Shown one piece after another: positions 40,101-49,091 of a DNA stretch of 64,000 nucleotides. The notes under the pieces are model-generated. The model made no database searches, was not told where the DNA came from, and saw only the letters and a list, made by a program, of their open reading frames with translations. The position numbers were made by a program, and so were the translations under genes. The DNA is from Salinimicrobium nanhaiense (lineage in GTDB: Bacteria > Bacteroidota > Bacteroidia > Flavobacteriales > Flavobacteriaceae). The stretch lies in NCBI GenBank assembly GCA_012038135.1, contig JAAVJQ010000007.1, positions 1 to 64,000 of the forward strand, in the 5' to 3' direction. Each line of letters begins with the position of its first letter. Within the stretch, counting starts at the first letter, position 1.

Positions 40101-40541
40101 ATGAAAAATGTACTTGTGGCTATTGCCAAACCAGAAAATGCGGAAAAACTAATTGCCCATGCGGTAAATATTGGAAAACATACCCATGCAAAGATTTGGG
40201 TGCTTCACGTTACTGAACCCAATCCCGATGATTTTCTTGCCCTCGAAGCAGGCCCCCAGTATATTTATGACCAAAGGACTGAAGACCGTAAAAAAGAAGC
40301 TGCCTTTGTACAGCAATGTGCCGAAGACATAAAACAAAAATATGATCTACCTGCCGAAGGAGTGCTTATTGAAGGTTCCATTGCCAAAGCGATCAAACAA
40401 AAAGTAGAAGAACATAAGATAGATCTTGTAGTGGCAGGGCATAAGAGAAAAGGTTTTCTTTACAATATTTTCACTACCAACAGGAAGAAAGATCTTATAG
40501 ATGAGTTAAATATTCCTCTCCTCGCTGTGCCGGTAGGATAG
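40101..40541 (+). CDS. Universal stress protein
   Basis: 146-residue single-domain UspA protein. Strand 1 KNVLVAIAKPENAEKLIAHA, the middle YDLPAEGVLIEGSIAKAI and the C-terminal VVAGHKRKGF...LNIPLLAVPVG show the Usp fold. The ATP-binding GxxGxn(S/T) loop is altered (GHKRKGFLYNIFTTNRKKD), so ATP binding may be weak or absent. Cytoplasmic; monocistronic; convergent with xth. Confidence 0.85.
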   Translation: MKNVLVAIAKPENAEKLIAHAVNIGKHTHAKIWVLHVTEPNPDDFLALEAGPQYIYDQRTEDRKKEAAFVQQCAEDIKQKYDLPAEGVLIEGSIAKAIKQKVEEHKIDLVVAGHKRKGFLYNIFTTNRKKDLIDELNIPLLAVPVG

Positions 40542-40559
40542 AATTAACTGCGCGCTTTC

Positions 40560-41348
40560 TTAATTTTTTGTTTCTTTCTCAAGCTCGATCCATACCGGCG
40601 CATGATCGCTGCTTTTCTCCCAGCCGCGGACATGTTTGTCCACACCTGCATTTTTTAGTCTGTCAACAAGGTGTGAACTTAGCAGGAAATGGTCTATCCG
40701 CAGTCCTGCGTTTCTTCCGAAGGCATTTCTGAAGTAATCCCAAAAGGTGTAGATCGTCTCCTCTGGATAAAGCTTTCTAATTGCATCGGTCCAACCCTGG
40801 CCTACAAGATCATGAAAAGCTTTTCTTGTTTCGGGGCGAAAAAGGGCGTCATCCACCCATCTTTCTGGTTTATAGACATCTTTTTCGGTAGGCATAACGT
40901 TGAAATCTCCTGTGAGAATTACGGGCAGATCCTGATCCAGCAGCTGTTTTGCCCTTTTTGAGAGTCGGTCGAACCAGCGCAATTTATAGTCGAATTTTGG
41001 CCCCGGTGCGGGATTCCCATTGGGCAGGTATAAACAGCCAATAACTATGTCGTTGATAATTGCTTCCAGGTACCGGCTTTGTTCATCTTCAGGTTCTCCT
41101 TCGAGACCGCGGCCCACTTCTTTTATTTCGAGTTCTTCTTTGGCCAGAATTGCCACTCCATTCCACCGCTTTTGCCCATGCCATATCGCATTGTATCCCG
41201 ATCGGGCGATCTCATGCTTCGGAATTTTTTCATCCGGCGCTTTCAATTCCTGAAGACAAACCACATGGGGAGCTTCCTGCTCAAGCCAGTCCAGTAGAAT
41301 AGGAAGCCTTGCATTGATGCCATTGACATTGTAGGTCGCTATTTTCAT
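40560..41348 (-). CDS. xth: Exodeoxyribonuclease III
   Basis: 262-residue AP endonuclease/3'-5' exonuclease of base-excision repair. Motifs: ATYNVNGINARL (Asn7), CLQELKAPD (metal-binding Glu), LTGDFNVMP (Asp/Asn), and the C-terminal LRIDHFLLS and SSDHAPVWIE with the catalytic His. Normal family length. It overlaps the upstream sugar-dehydrogenase gene by 4 bp (ATGA), so the two are co-transcribed, though no functional link is obvious. Confidence 0.93.
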   Translation of the reverse strand: MKIATYNVNGINARLPILLDWLEQEAPHVVCLQELKAPDEKIPKHEIARSGYNAIWHGQKRWNGVAILAKEELEIKEVGRGLEGEPEDEQSRYLEAIINDIVIGCLYLPNGNPAPGPKFDYKLRWFDRLSKRAKQLLDQDLPVILTGDFNVMPTEKDVYKPERWVDDALFRPETRKAFHDLVGQGWTDAIRKLYPEETIYTFWDYFRNAFGRNAGLRIDHFLLSSHLVDRLKNAGVDKHVRGWEKSSDHAPVWIELEKETKN

Positions 41349-42508
41349 TTCATCGGCTTTAGCTGAAGGATCATCCCATTATCTTCGTCTGTGATCACCC
41401 AAATCGATCCGTCAGGATGTTGCTCTACATCTCTGATCCTTTTTGCCAGCGGAATCCTTTCCACCTCTTCTGCCTGTGCACCGTTTACATTCACACGAAC
41501 CAATCCACTACTGGTAAGTCCGCCAATAAACATGCTGTTCTTCCATTCGGGGAACATATCTCCGTCGTAAAAGATCATTCCTGAAGGAGAGATGGTTGGA
41601 GTCCATTTCAAAACCACATCTTCAAATTCCGGACGGGTATCAGGTTTCGGGATTTCGCTGCCGTCATAGTTGTCGCCCCAACTTACTACAGGCCATCCGT
41701 AGTTCTTTCCGGCTGTGGCTACCTGTAGTTCATCACCACCCAAGGGTCCCATTTCGGCTATCCAAAGCTCTCCGGTCTCTGGATGGATTGCCGCACTTTC
41801 GATGTTCCGGTGGCCGTAAGACCATATTTCCTTACGGGCATCGGCAGCATCGAATTTCGGGGTTTTATCTGAAGCTGTTCCGTCGTCCTTCAGGCGAACC
41901 ACGGTACCTAAGTGACTTGACAGGTCCTGCGCGGGATCGAATTTGAATCTTTCAGCAAGCGTAAGTAAGATCTCATTATCTTCAGTAAAATTGATCCTGC
42001 CACCAAAATGATTTGGTCCCTTTACATAAGGTTCCATTTTAAAAAGCACCTCAAAATTATTGATCTGGTCATTCTCAAATGTTCCTCTTCCCAGGGCTGT
42101 GGTAGCTGTACTGTCCGCACCCGGATCGGAAAAAGTGAAATAGACATATTTGTTCTTATCGAAATCAGGATGAAGCGCGACATCGAATAGTCCTCCCTGA
42201 CCCACATTAAAGACTTCAGGAGTGCCCTTAACAGGATTTGATAGGGTACTGTCTGCCTGAAGAATTCTTAAAGTTCCGGCTCTTTCAGTAACGAGTAAGC
42301 GATTATCGGGTAAAAATTCTATTCCCCAGGGATGATCAAGGCCTTCAGCGATCTTGTGAACGGCTACGTCTCCCGCATCTGTTCTAACTGTTGATTTTTG
42401 TGCCAGGACACTCCAACCTAATAGCAGTAATACAAAAAGGGAGATCCATAGTTTCGTAAGATCCTGCAAGTGCAGGATCGTAATCCGGGTGTTTGTTTGC
42501 ATCTTCAT
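41345..42508 (-). CDS. PQQ-dependent sugar (sorbosone-type) dehydrogenase
   Basis: 387-residue secreted six-bladed propeller of the glucose/sorbosone dehydrogenase family. The signal/anchor is near residues 16-37 (LTKLWISLFVLLLLGWSVLAQ). The hallmark start of blade 1 is GLDHPWGIEFLPDNRLLVTERAG, and IWSYGHRNIESAAIHPETGELWIAEMGPLGGDE carries the active-site His/Arg region. It oxidises aldoses in the periplasm if PQQ is available. No pqq genes are in the window. It overlaps xth by 4 bp. Confidence 0.88.
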   Translation of the reverse strand: MKMQTNTRITILHLQDLTKLWISLFVLLLLGWSVLAQKSTVRTDAGDVAVHKIAEGLDHPWGIEFLPDNRLLVTERAGTLRILQADSTLSNPVKGTPEVFNVGQGGLFDVALHPDFDKNKYVYFTFSDPGADSTATTALGRGTFENDQINNFEVLFKMEPYVKGPNHFGGRINFTEDNEILLTLAERFKFDPAQDLSSHLGTVVRLKDDGTASDKTPKFDAADARKEIWSYGHRNIESAAIHPETGELWIAEMGPLGGDELQVATAGKNYGWPVVSWGDNYDGSEIPKPDTRPEFEDVVLKWTPTISPSGMIFYDGDMFPEWKNSMFIGGLTSSGLVRVNVNGAQAEEVERIPLAKRIRDVEQHPDGSIWVITDEDNGMILQLKPMK

Positions 42509-42643
42509 AGCTGGCTTTTTAGTGATCTCTCTAAGATAGACAGAGTTACCTGGGGAAGCAAGCAGCTTAATAAAGACTTAACAGGATGAAGATCCTCAAT
42601 TATGATGGGGTAAGCAGATTTTCTTACTGAAATTAGAGCCCGA

Positions 42644-43831
42644 CTATTTCTCTTCCGTTATCGGGATCTGCAGTGTGAATATGGTCTCTTTATTACTGGA
42701 ACAAACCAATAATTCCCCGTCATGAGCTTTGGCAATTTCTGAAGCTATAAAAAGCCCAAGACCAAGGCCTTTTTTATTGGAATCACTGCTCTCCCTGTAA
42801 AAAGGTTCGAACAGGTGCTTCATGGCAGTTTCCGAGATCTTTTCTCCCTTATTGCTAACGGAAAGTTCAAAGGTCTCTCCGTTTGTAAAAGCTTTTACTT
42901 CTACAGGAGCTTTGGGATCTCCATGATGATTGGCATTGCTTAAGAGGTTGGAAAGCAACTGTGCAATCCTGTTCCTGTCACAATAAACCTCGTCCTTTAG
43001 GTCAATTTCAAGATTAATTTCTCGCTCCGGCGCATTATTCTTAATCTCATTGACTACCTGACCAATAATATTTTCCAGGCTTCCGTTACTGGATTCCTTA
43101 TCGAGAAGAAGACCGTCTCCTAATTTTCCGCGGGCAAAATCGAGGATATTCTCTATGAGACCCTGCATGCGATAGGAGGTAGATTTGATAAGAGCTGCAT
43201 GACGCTGGGTTAGTTCATCTTTGGACATTTTTAGTAAAATGTCTGAACTCATTCTCATAGTTGCAATAGGGTTCTTAAGATCATGTCCAAGAATAGCAAT
43301 GAATTGATCCCGTAGATCTGCCATTTCCTGTTCTTCCTTTAGCCTTTCTGTCTGGGAATTCAAACCCTCAACCATATCCAGATGAAAGGAGATAAGATCT
43401 GAAAAGAGTTTGAACATTCCCCGAACTTCCGGCGTATTAATCTCAAAGGGTTTTGAATCTATGGCACAAAGGGTTCCAAAGAATTCACCATTCTTTCTGA
43501 AAATAGGATAGGAGGCATAGCTTTGAAGACCATAAATTTTTGGAGTGTGATGTTCTTTATATTTTTCGTCTTTCGCGACATTATCTATAAATACCGCTTC
43601 CTGTTTTAGACGTACCTCATGACAAAGGGTGGTTTCGACCTCAAGTTCATCTCCCGGTTTTAAACCAAAGTTAGTATGATCAAGCGAGGAACAGGTGATC
43701 CAGCGATCTTCAGTTACTCTCGCTATAGCCGCAAAACCCATGTTTGTGGTTCGGCAAACAACATCCAGGATCTGGGAAATGATCGGAATCTGATTAACGG
43801 CAGCTATATCACCGGAAAAATCTTTTTTCAA
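42644..43831 (-). CDS. GAF-domain sensor histidine kinase
   Basis: 395-residue soluble kinase. GAF domain at about 15-155 (AAIARVTEDRWITCSSLDH, ASYPIFRKNGEFFGTLCAID). HisKA domain with the phosphoacceptor His in FIAILGHDLKNPIATMR (about 182). HATPase_c with N box QLLSNLLSNANHHG and GLGLFIASEIAKAH. No transmembrane helix and no receiver domain, so it is a cytoplasmic sensor, perhaps of light or redox through the GAF domain (no Cys chromophore site is evident). No response regulator is adjacent, so it is an orphan kinase. Confidence 0.9.
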   Translation of the reverse strand: MKKDFSGDIAAVNQIPIISQILDVVCRTTNMGFAAIARVTEDRWITCSSLDHTNFGLKPGDELEVETTLCHEVRLKQEAVFIDNVAKDEKYKEHHTPKIYGLQSYASYPIFRKNGEFFGTLCAIDSKPFEINTPEVRGMFKLFSDLISFHLDMVEGLNSQTERLKEEQEMADLRDQFIAILGHDLKNPIATMRMSSDILLKMSKDELTQRHAALIKSTSYRMQGLIENILDFARGKLGDGLLLDKESSNGSLENIIGQVVNEIKNNAPEREINLEIDLKDEVYCDRNRIAQLLSNLLSNANHHGDPKAPVEVKAFTNGETFELSVSNKGEKISETAMKHLFEPFYRESSDSNKKGLGLGLFIASEIAKAHDGELLVCSSNKETIFTLQIPITEEK

Positions 43832-43923
43832 TATTTCGTAGGGTAAAAGGGTTGGTAAAATAAAAAAGCTAATTTACAAATAATTAAGAATACTTTTAAA
43901 AATCATTTTTAATATTAAAAGTG

Positions 43924-44124
43924 CTATTCTATTTCCAAATCCTTTAAAGTCTCCAAAACATTTTGTTCCGTTTTATAAAGTTTTTCCTTACAAACCTTTA
44001 GCAATATCGAAGCTCTTTTTACTTTTGCATCCAGTGCATCAATTCCGATTTCTGAATTTTCCAGGTCAACAACGATCTGTTGTAGTTCGGCAAAGGCATC
44101 TGTATAAGATATTTTTGTTCCCAT
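43924..44124 (-). CDS. xseB: Exodeoxyribonuclease VII small subunit
   Basis: 66-residue helical protein. YTDAFAELQQIVVDLENSEI then GIDALDAKVKRASILLKVCK is the XseB pattern. It binds the large subunit XseA to form exonuclease VII, which degrades single-stranded DNA. It starts 2 bases after the xseA stop. Confidence 0.9.
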   Translation of the reverse strand: MGTKISYTDAFAELQQIVVDLENSEIGIDALDAKVKRASILLKVCKEKLYKTEQNVLETLKDLEIE

Positions 44125-44126
44125 CT

Positions 44127-45374
44127 TTAGCTTGTGATTTTTTCTATTTTTCCGGAAGCTTTGCCGGAGTAAAATTCTGTTTCAATAAGGTCCCCTTCGA
44201 CCAGCTGGCCAGCGTCCTGCACGATCTTTCCATCTTTGCGGGTAATGCTGTAGCCTCTTTTCAAAATATTCTTTGGGGAAAGTAAAGCTATGGTGTTTTC
44301 GATATTTTTCAACTCGAAAGTTTCCTGCTTCAGCAAAACTTTACTGCCTGCAAACAGTATTTGTCCAAAATTTTTAAGTTTATTCCTGTCCCGTTGCAGG
44401 ATCCTTTCAGCTAGAAATCCAAAGGAGCTCGAAACCCTCGAGAGCTGAGTTTCCTGTCTCTCAAAAAGCAGGTTTGCAGCCGAAATTATTTTCTCTGTAT
44501 TCTCCTTTAGCGGCATGGAAAAATTGTGAAATTCCTGAAGCAGGAATTCAGCAATTTTAGTAGGAGTAATAAAACTTTTATAGCTCACCAGCTCACTAAC
44601 GGTCTCGTTCGTGGAATGACCTATTCCCGTTAATACCGGAAGGGGAAAGGCCGCAATTTCTCTGGAAAGATCATAATTGTCATAGCAGCTCAGACCAATT
44701 TCACCGCCGCCGCCGCGAATAATAGCCACTGCATCAAACAGCTTCTTGTGTTCCCTTATCCTTTTAAGCTGGGCCTTAATGGTTGTAACTGCTCTTTCTC
44801 CCTGCAGGATCGCCGGGAATAATTTGCAATGGAATTGATATTTCCACGGGTTGTTCTCAATTACGTTCACAAAATCCTGGTAGCCCTTACTGCTGCTCAC
44901 AGAGATGACAGCGATCGTTTTGGGTAATCTGGGAAGAGAGCGTTGTTTATTGGCGTCAAAAAGACCTTCTGTAGTCAGTTTTTTTATTGCCTCGGCCCGC
45001 TGCTTTGCCAGTTCTCCCAGGGTATATTCAGGATCAATATCAAGGATGTTCAGGGCAAGTCCGTAAACCGAATGATAGGTAATGGTCGCCTGCACCACTA
45101 CCGTCATATCATCCCGCAGCTCCTCGTTGAGGACACTCCGGAATTTTGCATTGATCATATCAAAATTTGATCTCCAGATGTTCCCGCGCAGTTCTGCTAC
45201 GATCCTGCCATCCTTTTTTTCCACAAGGTCAGGGTAACAGTGTCCGGTATGCTGATAATAATTGAGTTTTACGATCTCTGCCTTTACCCACACCACCTTA
45301 CTGCAATGCGTGTTGATCACATTTTCAATGGCTTCGGTCAATTTAGAAAGAGGGAAGATCTTTTTTTGAGACAT
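44127..45374 (-). CDS. xseA: Exodeoxyribonuclease VII large subunit
   Basis: 415-residue catalytic subunit. N-terminal OB-fold (about 1-100, VWVKAEIVKLNYYQHTGHCY), the nuclease domain (about 130-300) with AIIRGGGGEIGLSCYDNYDL and VLTGIGHSTNETVSE, and a coiled-coil C-terminal part that binds XseB copies (ILKRGYSITRKDGKIV). First of the two-gene xseAB operon. Confidence 0.93.
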   Translation of the reverse strand: MSQKKIFPLSKLTEAIENVINTHCSKVVWVKAEIVKLNYYQHTGHCYPDLVEKKDGRIVAELRGNIWRSNFDMINAKFRSVLNEELRDDMTVVVQATITYHSVYGLALNILDIDPEYTLGELAKQRAEAIKKLTTEGLFDANKQRSLPRLPKTIAVISVSSSKGYQDFVNVIENNPWKYQFHCKLFPAILQGERAVTTIKAQLKRIREHKKLFDAVAIIRGGGGEIGLSCYDNYDLSREIAAFPLPVLTGIGHSTNETVSELVSYKSFITPTKIAEFLLQEFHNFSMPLKENTEKIISAANLLFERQETQLSRVSSSFGFLAERILQRDRNKLKNFGQILFAGSKVLLKQETFELKNIENTIALLSPKNILKRGYSITRKDGKIVQDAGQLVEGDLIETEFYSGKASGKIEKITS

Positions 45375-45490
45375 GGAGCTGGTTGTTCCTGCTAAAGATA
45401 TTCTAAAATTGCAAAGTGGCCAATTATTTTGCTCGATCTGCAGATACTCTTTTCCTATAAAGGTTCTCCTATCTATGGGACTTCTTTCTG

Positions 45491-45498
45491 TAAATTTG
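45491..45498 (+). promoter_or_regulatory. -7 box before the OYE-family gene
   Basis: TAAATTTG, an exact TAnnTTTG match, 22 bases upstream of the start codon; it gives a short leader. Confidence 0.5.
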
Positions 45499-45519
45499 GA
45501 GGAACAAAATTTTTGAAAA

Positions 45520-46596
45520 ATGAATTATACTCCCCGGCTTTTTGAGCCACTCAAAATAAAATCTGTTGAATTAAAAAACCGCATCGGGGTCTCTCCCATG
45601 TGTATGTACAGTAGCGAAGATGGTTTTGCTAATGACTGGCACCTGGTGCACCTCGGTTCGCGTGCAGTTGGTGGCGCCGGATTGGTTATTTCTGAAGCTA
45701 CCGCTGTCTCTCCTGAAGGCCGTATCTCTCCCGATGATCTTGGGATCTGGAAAGATGCACATATAGAAAAACTGAAGCAAATTACCTCATTTTTGGAAGC
45801 TAACGGCAGCGTCCCGGGAATCCAACTGGCCCACGCCGGAAGAAAAGCCTCCACCTCCAGCCCCTGGAAAGGCGGGGAACTGGTCCCTAAAGAGGAGGTT
45901 GGTTGGAGACCTGTAGCCCCCTCGGCCTTACCATTCTTTGAGGACCATCCCGATCCGCTTGCCCTGAATCCTGCCGGAATTGAGAAGGTGATCCTGGATT
46001 TTAAAGAGGCGGCAAAAAGAGCAAATTTGGCAGGCTTTAAAGTAGTGGAGCTTCATGCCGCTCATGGTTACCTTTTACATGAGTTCCTGTCTCCCCTCAG
46101 TAACCGAAGGACTGATGAATATGGTGGCAGCTTTGAGAACCGAAGCCGTTTGGTGCTTGAAGTTGTGGAGGCCGTGAAAGAGGAGTGGCCGCAGGAACTT
46201 CCGCTCTTCATCAGGATCTCCGCGACAGACTGGGCGCAGGGAGGATGGAATGAAGAGGAATCGGTGAAGCTGGCAAAAATTTTAAAGGAAAGAGGAGTGG
46301 ATCTTGTGGATTGCTCTTCCGGCGGACTCGTTCCTGATGTGACCATCCCGGTTAAGAAAAAATACCAGGTACCCTTTTCAGAAAAAATAAAAGCTGAAGC
46401 CGGTATTATGACCGCAGCTGTAGGTCTTATCACCACTCCCGAAGAAGCCGAGGAAGTGCTTCAAAACGAGCAGGCAGACATGATCTTTATAGGCCGCGAA
46501 ATGCTGCGGAATTCCTATTTCCCAATGGAGGCAGCAAAACAGCTGGATTACGATCTGGAATGGCCAAAACAATATCAAAGAGCGAAGAGAAAATAG
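45520..46596 (+). CDS. Old-yellow-enzyme family NADH:flavin oxidoreductase (YqjM-like)
   Basis: 358-residue FMN barrel. It opens with LFEPLKIKSVELKNRIGVSPMCMYSS, where the Cys of SPMCMYS is the redox-tuning residue of the YqjM class. The ligand His pair is in LAHAGRKAS and ELHAAHGYLLHEFLSPLSN, followed by NRTDEYGGSFENR. It reduces activated C=C bonds of electrophiles using NADPH; the physiological substrate is unknown. Monocistronic. Confidence 0.92.
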   Translation: MNYTPRLFEPLKIKSVELKNRIGVSPMCMYSSEDGFANDWHLVHLGSRAVGGAGLVISEATAVSPEGRISPDDLGIWKDAHIEKLKQITSFLEANGSVPGIQLAHAGRKASTSSPWKGGELVPKEEVGWRPVAPSALPFFEDHPDPLALNPAGIEKVILDFKEAAKRANLAGFKVVELHAAHGYLLHEFLSPLSNRRTDEYGGSFENRSRLVLEVVEAVKEEWPQELPLFIRISATDWAQGGWNEEESVKLAKILKERGVDLVDCSSGGLVPDVTIPVKKKYQVPFSEKIKAEAGIMTAAVGLITTPEEAEEVLQNEQADMIFIGREMLRNSYFPMEAAKQLDYDLEWPKQYQRAKRK

Positions 46597-46726
46597 TGTT
46601 CAGTATTCAGTGATCGGTGATCAGTAGGAGTTCAGTGGGCAGAGGTCAGAAAATGGTTTTGATTGAAATTAGATTTTCATATTGCCCGGTATAAACCGCG
46701 CAGCGGTGGCAGATAGGAATAAATAA

Positions 46727-46905
46727 TCCAAATCCAACAGCCCCGTAGGGGCGATAGATTGGTAGCCCCGGGTTTTAACCCGGGGAATAATGATCAAAAA
46801 TCCAACAGCCCCGTAGGGGCGATAGATCGGTAGCCCCGGTTTTTAACCCGGGAATCAATGGTGTTCCATTCCAAAGCCCCGTAGGGGCGATAGATTGGTA
46901 TCCCA
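46727..46905. repeat. Tandem REP-like palindromes, three copies
   Basis: Copies at about 46733-46795, 46800-46858 and 46872-46905 (the last truncated). Each consists of CCAACAGCCCCGTAGGGGCG, then ATAGATTGGTAGCCCC and GGGTTTTAACCCGGG: two hairpins (CCCCGTAGGGG and CCCGGGTTTTAACCCGGG) in a fixed order. The 46597-46999 interval has no gene; a CAGTATTCAGTGATCGGTGA-type low-complexity stretch is at 46600-46640. Confidence 0.85.
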
Positions 46906-46941
46906 AAAACATTATTCGTGATTCGTGGCCAAAAATTTCAA

Positions 46942-46978
46942 AACAAAAAATCCCGCCAGGAAAAATTCTGCCGGGATC
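46942..46978 (-). terminator. Terminator of the holin-family gene
   Basis: ATCCCGCCAG / CTGCCGGGAT stem with one mismatch bulge, followed on the minus strand by TTTTTTG; 20 bases after the gene stop. Confidence 0.7.
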
Positions 46979-46999
46979 TATCCTTTTTGGAACCTGAAT

Positions 47000-47356
47000 T
47001 TATAGCAGGATCCAGTCCACCAGGGATCCAACAATGGCAATGATGATCGCCAGCCATAATGAAGGCATGAATCCGTGAGTTTTAAAATCGCTGCTCAGTT
47101 TATCTGCTATTTCAATGATGATCGCATAGGCGATGATCCTGGTAATAAAGCCCAGCCCCAGGAAATAGAATATTCCCAGCGTCGCAATATTAAGCACTGC
47201 AGTAAGGATCCAACTCAACAGAAAGCTGAGAATACCAATGATAACTGCAACCAAAATAGCCGTTTTCCAGCCTTTTAGTTCTACCTTGGGTAACATTTTT
47301 GCTGCAATTAGTAAGACTGCGGCGTCAATAATAATGTGGATTAGCCAGTTTAGCAT
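47000..47356 (-). CDS. Phage-holin-superfamily-4-like membrane protein
   Basis: 118-residue protein with four transmembrane helices (LIHIIIDAAVLLIAAKMLP, AILVAVIIGILSFLLSWIL, IATLGIFYFLGLGFI, SLWLAIIIAIVGSLVDWILL). The GWKTAILVA and N-terminal half fit the PF04020-type family, which is common in bacterial chromosomes without any phage. Probably a stress-related envelope protein. It follows the FMN reductase by 19 bases on the same strand and ends at a terminator. Confidence 0.75.
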   Translation of the reverse strand: MLNWLIHIIIDAAVLLIAAKMLPKVELKGWKTAILVAVIIGILSFLLSWILTAVLNIATLGIFYFLGLGFITRIIAYAIIIEIADKLSSDFKTHGFMPSLWLAIIIAIVGSLVDWILL

Positions 47357-47375
47357 GAGGATTGGTTTTTAGTGG

Positions 47376-48035
47376 TTAGTCTTCTGTATCACTTATTTTT
47401 TCAGCTTTTTTCTTAAGCTCGTTCACGTTTGTTGGGTATGGATTTTCCTTTAGAACCTTGGCCAGGTGTACCATGTTATGAACCATAAGATATAAGGTTC
47501 TGTTGGTAAAGAAATGCCTGTCTCCTTTGGCTTCAATATAAGCCGGACCCGGACCGGCCTTACCCACAAAGTAGCTAAAGGCATTTACGGGAACTGTAAA
47601 GCCATGTTCAGAAAGATCAAAACAGATGCTGGAAATCGCTTTTTTGGCACCGTCCTCATTGCCGTCAACCATGACTCCGCCCACCTTATTGAAGGTTGGA
47701 TATTGCCCGGTCTCTTCATCGGCTTCTTCCCAAATACCGTCAAATCTTTCTCCCACGATCTTGGCAACAGAACTGCGATCGCCCCGCCAAATAGGGGTGG
47801 CGATAATTACTATATCACTGGCTTTTACTTTTTTCAGGATCCTGGGCCAACCGTCATCCTCACCTTCATTGGAAGAATTTCCGAAGTTTACGTTCTCATC
47901 GACGACCCTTACGCTTTCGGTTTCTACATCGAGTTCTTTGAACATCATTTTTGCCTGATCAATAAAGGCTTCTGTGTTAGAGGTTTCAGGAGATTTTTTT
48001 AAGGTACAGTTGAGAAAAAGTGCTTTTAGCTTCAT
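47376..48035 (-). CDS. Flavodoxin-fold NADPH-dependent FMN reductase
   Basis: 219-residue cytoplasmic protein. The N-terminal KALFLNCTLKKSPETSNT is the phosphate-binding loop of the NADPH-dependent FMN reductase family; SDIVIIATPIWRGDRSSVAKIVGERFDG and VGGVMVDGNEDGAKKAI follow. It reduces flavins or quinones. It starts 1 base after the SDR gene stop and is followed by the holin-family gene, a set also seen near Ku/LigD in related genomes (from memory, not checked). Confidence 0.83.
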   Translation of the reverse strand: MKLKALFLNCTLKKSPETSNTEAFIDQAKMMFKELDVETESVRVVDENVNFGNSSNEGEDDGWPRILKKVKASDIVIIATPIWRGDRSSVAKIVGERFDGIWEEADEETGQYPTFNKVGGVMVDGNEDGAKKAISSICFDLSEHGFTVPVNAFSYFVGKAGPGPAYIEAKGDRHFFTNRTLYLMVHNMVHLAKVLKENPYPTNVNELKKKAEKISDTED

Positions 48036-48036
48036 G

Positions 48037-48900
48037 TTATCTTAAGTTTGTTGCACCATCCATTTGATGCTTTAGTTTCAAAGTTCCTTTTGGTTCTTTT
48101 TTTAATTTACTTGGGACCTCTTCGCCTACTGGGCCTTTGCCAATGGTAATTCCGCCATCGGCGGCATAAATGGCACCAGTGATGTAAGATGCCTCTTCAG
48201 AAGCAAGGAAGAGATAGACATTGGCGATCTCTTCAGGAGTACCACGACGTCCCAGTGGGGTGGCGCTCATCATTTGCTTCTCGATCTTCTTATTAATGTC
48301 GCTGGTTTCCTTGTGGGTCCAGGCGGTGTCAATAGGACCCGGGGCCACTGCATTTACCCTGATCCCGTTCTTGGCCTGCTCAGCGGCAACTCCTTTTACA
48401 AAGGAATGAATGAAGCCTTTGGTGCCTCCATAAGGAGTGACGTTTGGGATTCCTATGCTTCCGGCTTCAGAACCTGCTGCAACTATACAGCCCCGGCTCT
48501 TTTTTAAATGCGGAATGGCATATTTGGTCATCAAAAATGTGGTCCTGAGATTATTCTTCAGGAGGTTATCGAATGCTTCTACGGAATATTCATCCACAGT
48601 ATTCACTTCAGGATAAACTCCGGCGTTGTTAATTAGAATATCCAGGTGGCCAAAATGTTTGACTGCGGTCTCTACAGCTTCTTTCGCATTTTCTTCCGAA
48701 GATATATCGGCAGAAAAACCTATGGCTTTTCCTTTAGCTTTTTTGATATCCTGAATCACTTCCTTTACAGGGTCCTGCGGCATCCCCACGAGAAAAACTT
48801 TTGCACCTTCTGCGGCAAATTTCTTTGAAATAGCCTCTCCAATTCCTGTGGCTCCTCCTGTTACAATAGCTACTTTGTTTTCAAGTCTTTTCATCTTCAT
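48037..48900 (-). CDS. Short-chain dehydrogenase/reductase
   Basis: 287-residue Rossmann-fold oxidoreductase. Cofactor motif VTGGATGIGEA (about 15-25), NNAGVYPEV, catalytic Ser/Tyr/Lys region AAGSEAGSIG...YGGTKGFIHSF, and VAPGPIDTAWT. The C-terminal tail after AADGGITIGKGPVG is longer than usual by about 25 residues. It resembles YhdF/YghA-type general-stress SDRs. First of a three-gene minus-strand operon (SDR, FMN reductase, holin-family) divergent from ku. Confidence 0.87.
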   Translation of the reverse strand: MKMKRLENKVAIVTGGATGIGEAISKKFAAEGAKVFLVGMPQDPVKEVIQDIKKAKGKAIGFSADISSEENAKEAVETAVKHFGHLDILINNAGVYPEVNTVDEYSVEAFDNLLKNNLRTTFLMTKYAIPHLKKSRGCIVAAGSEAGSIGIPNVTPYGGTKGFIHSFVKGVAAEQAKNGIRVNAVAPGPIDTAWTHKETSDINKKIEKQMMSATPLGRRGTPEEIANVYLFLASEEASYITGAIYAADGGITIGKGPVGEEVPSKLKKEPKGTLKLKHQMDGATNLR

Positions 48901-49091
48901 TTCGGTTTAAAATTTCTTCAACAATAGTGTCTTTCTAATTTAACTGGTTTTTGAGGGTCTGCAAAATGATTAAGAAAGGTTTAGCGAAATCCTTGCTGTA
49001 ATTCTCCTGTTGTCGTTAAGACAATGCTAATCCTTCAGGAAAGCGGAAAAAAATCGGGTATCTTGTAGAGTATCAACCAAAAACAGGAAAA

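Noticed and set aside
46600..46720. Possible gene in the low-complexity segment before the palindromes
   Set aside because: Only short CAGTG-type repeats, with no frame longer than 30 codons.
46727..46905. CRISPR array
   Set aside because: Repeats are double hairpins with short, similar spacers, only three copies, and no cas genes; they are REP-like.
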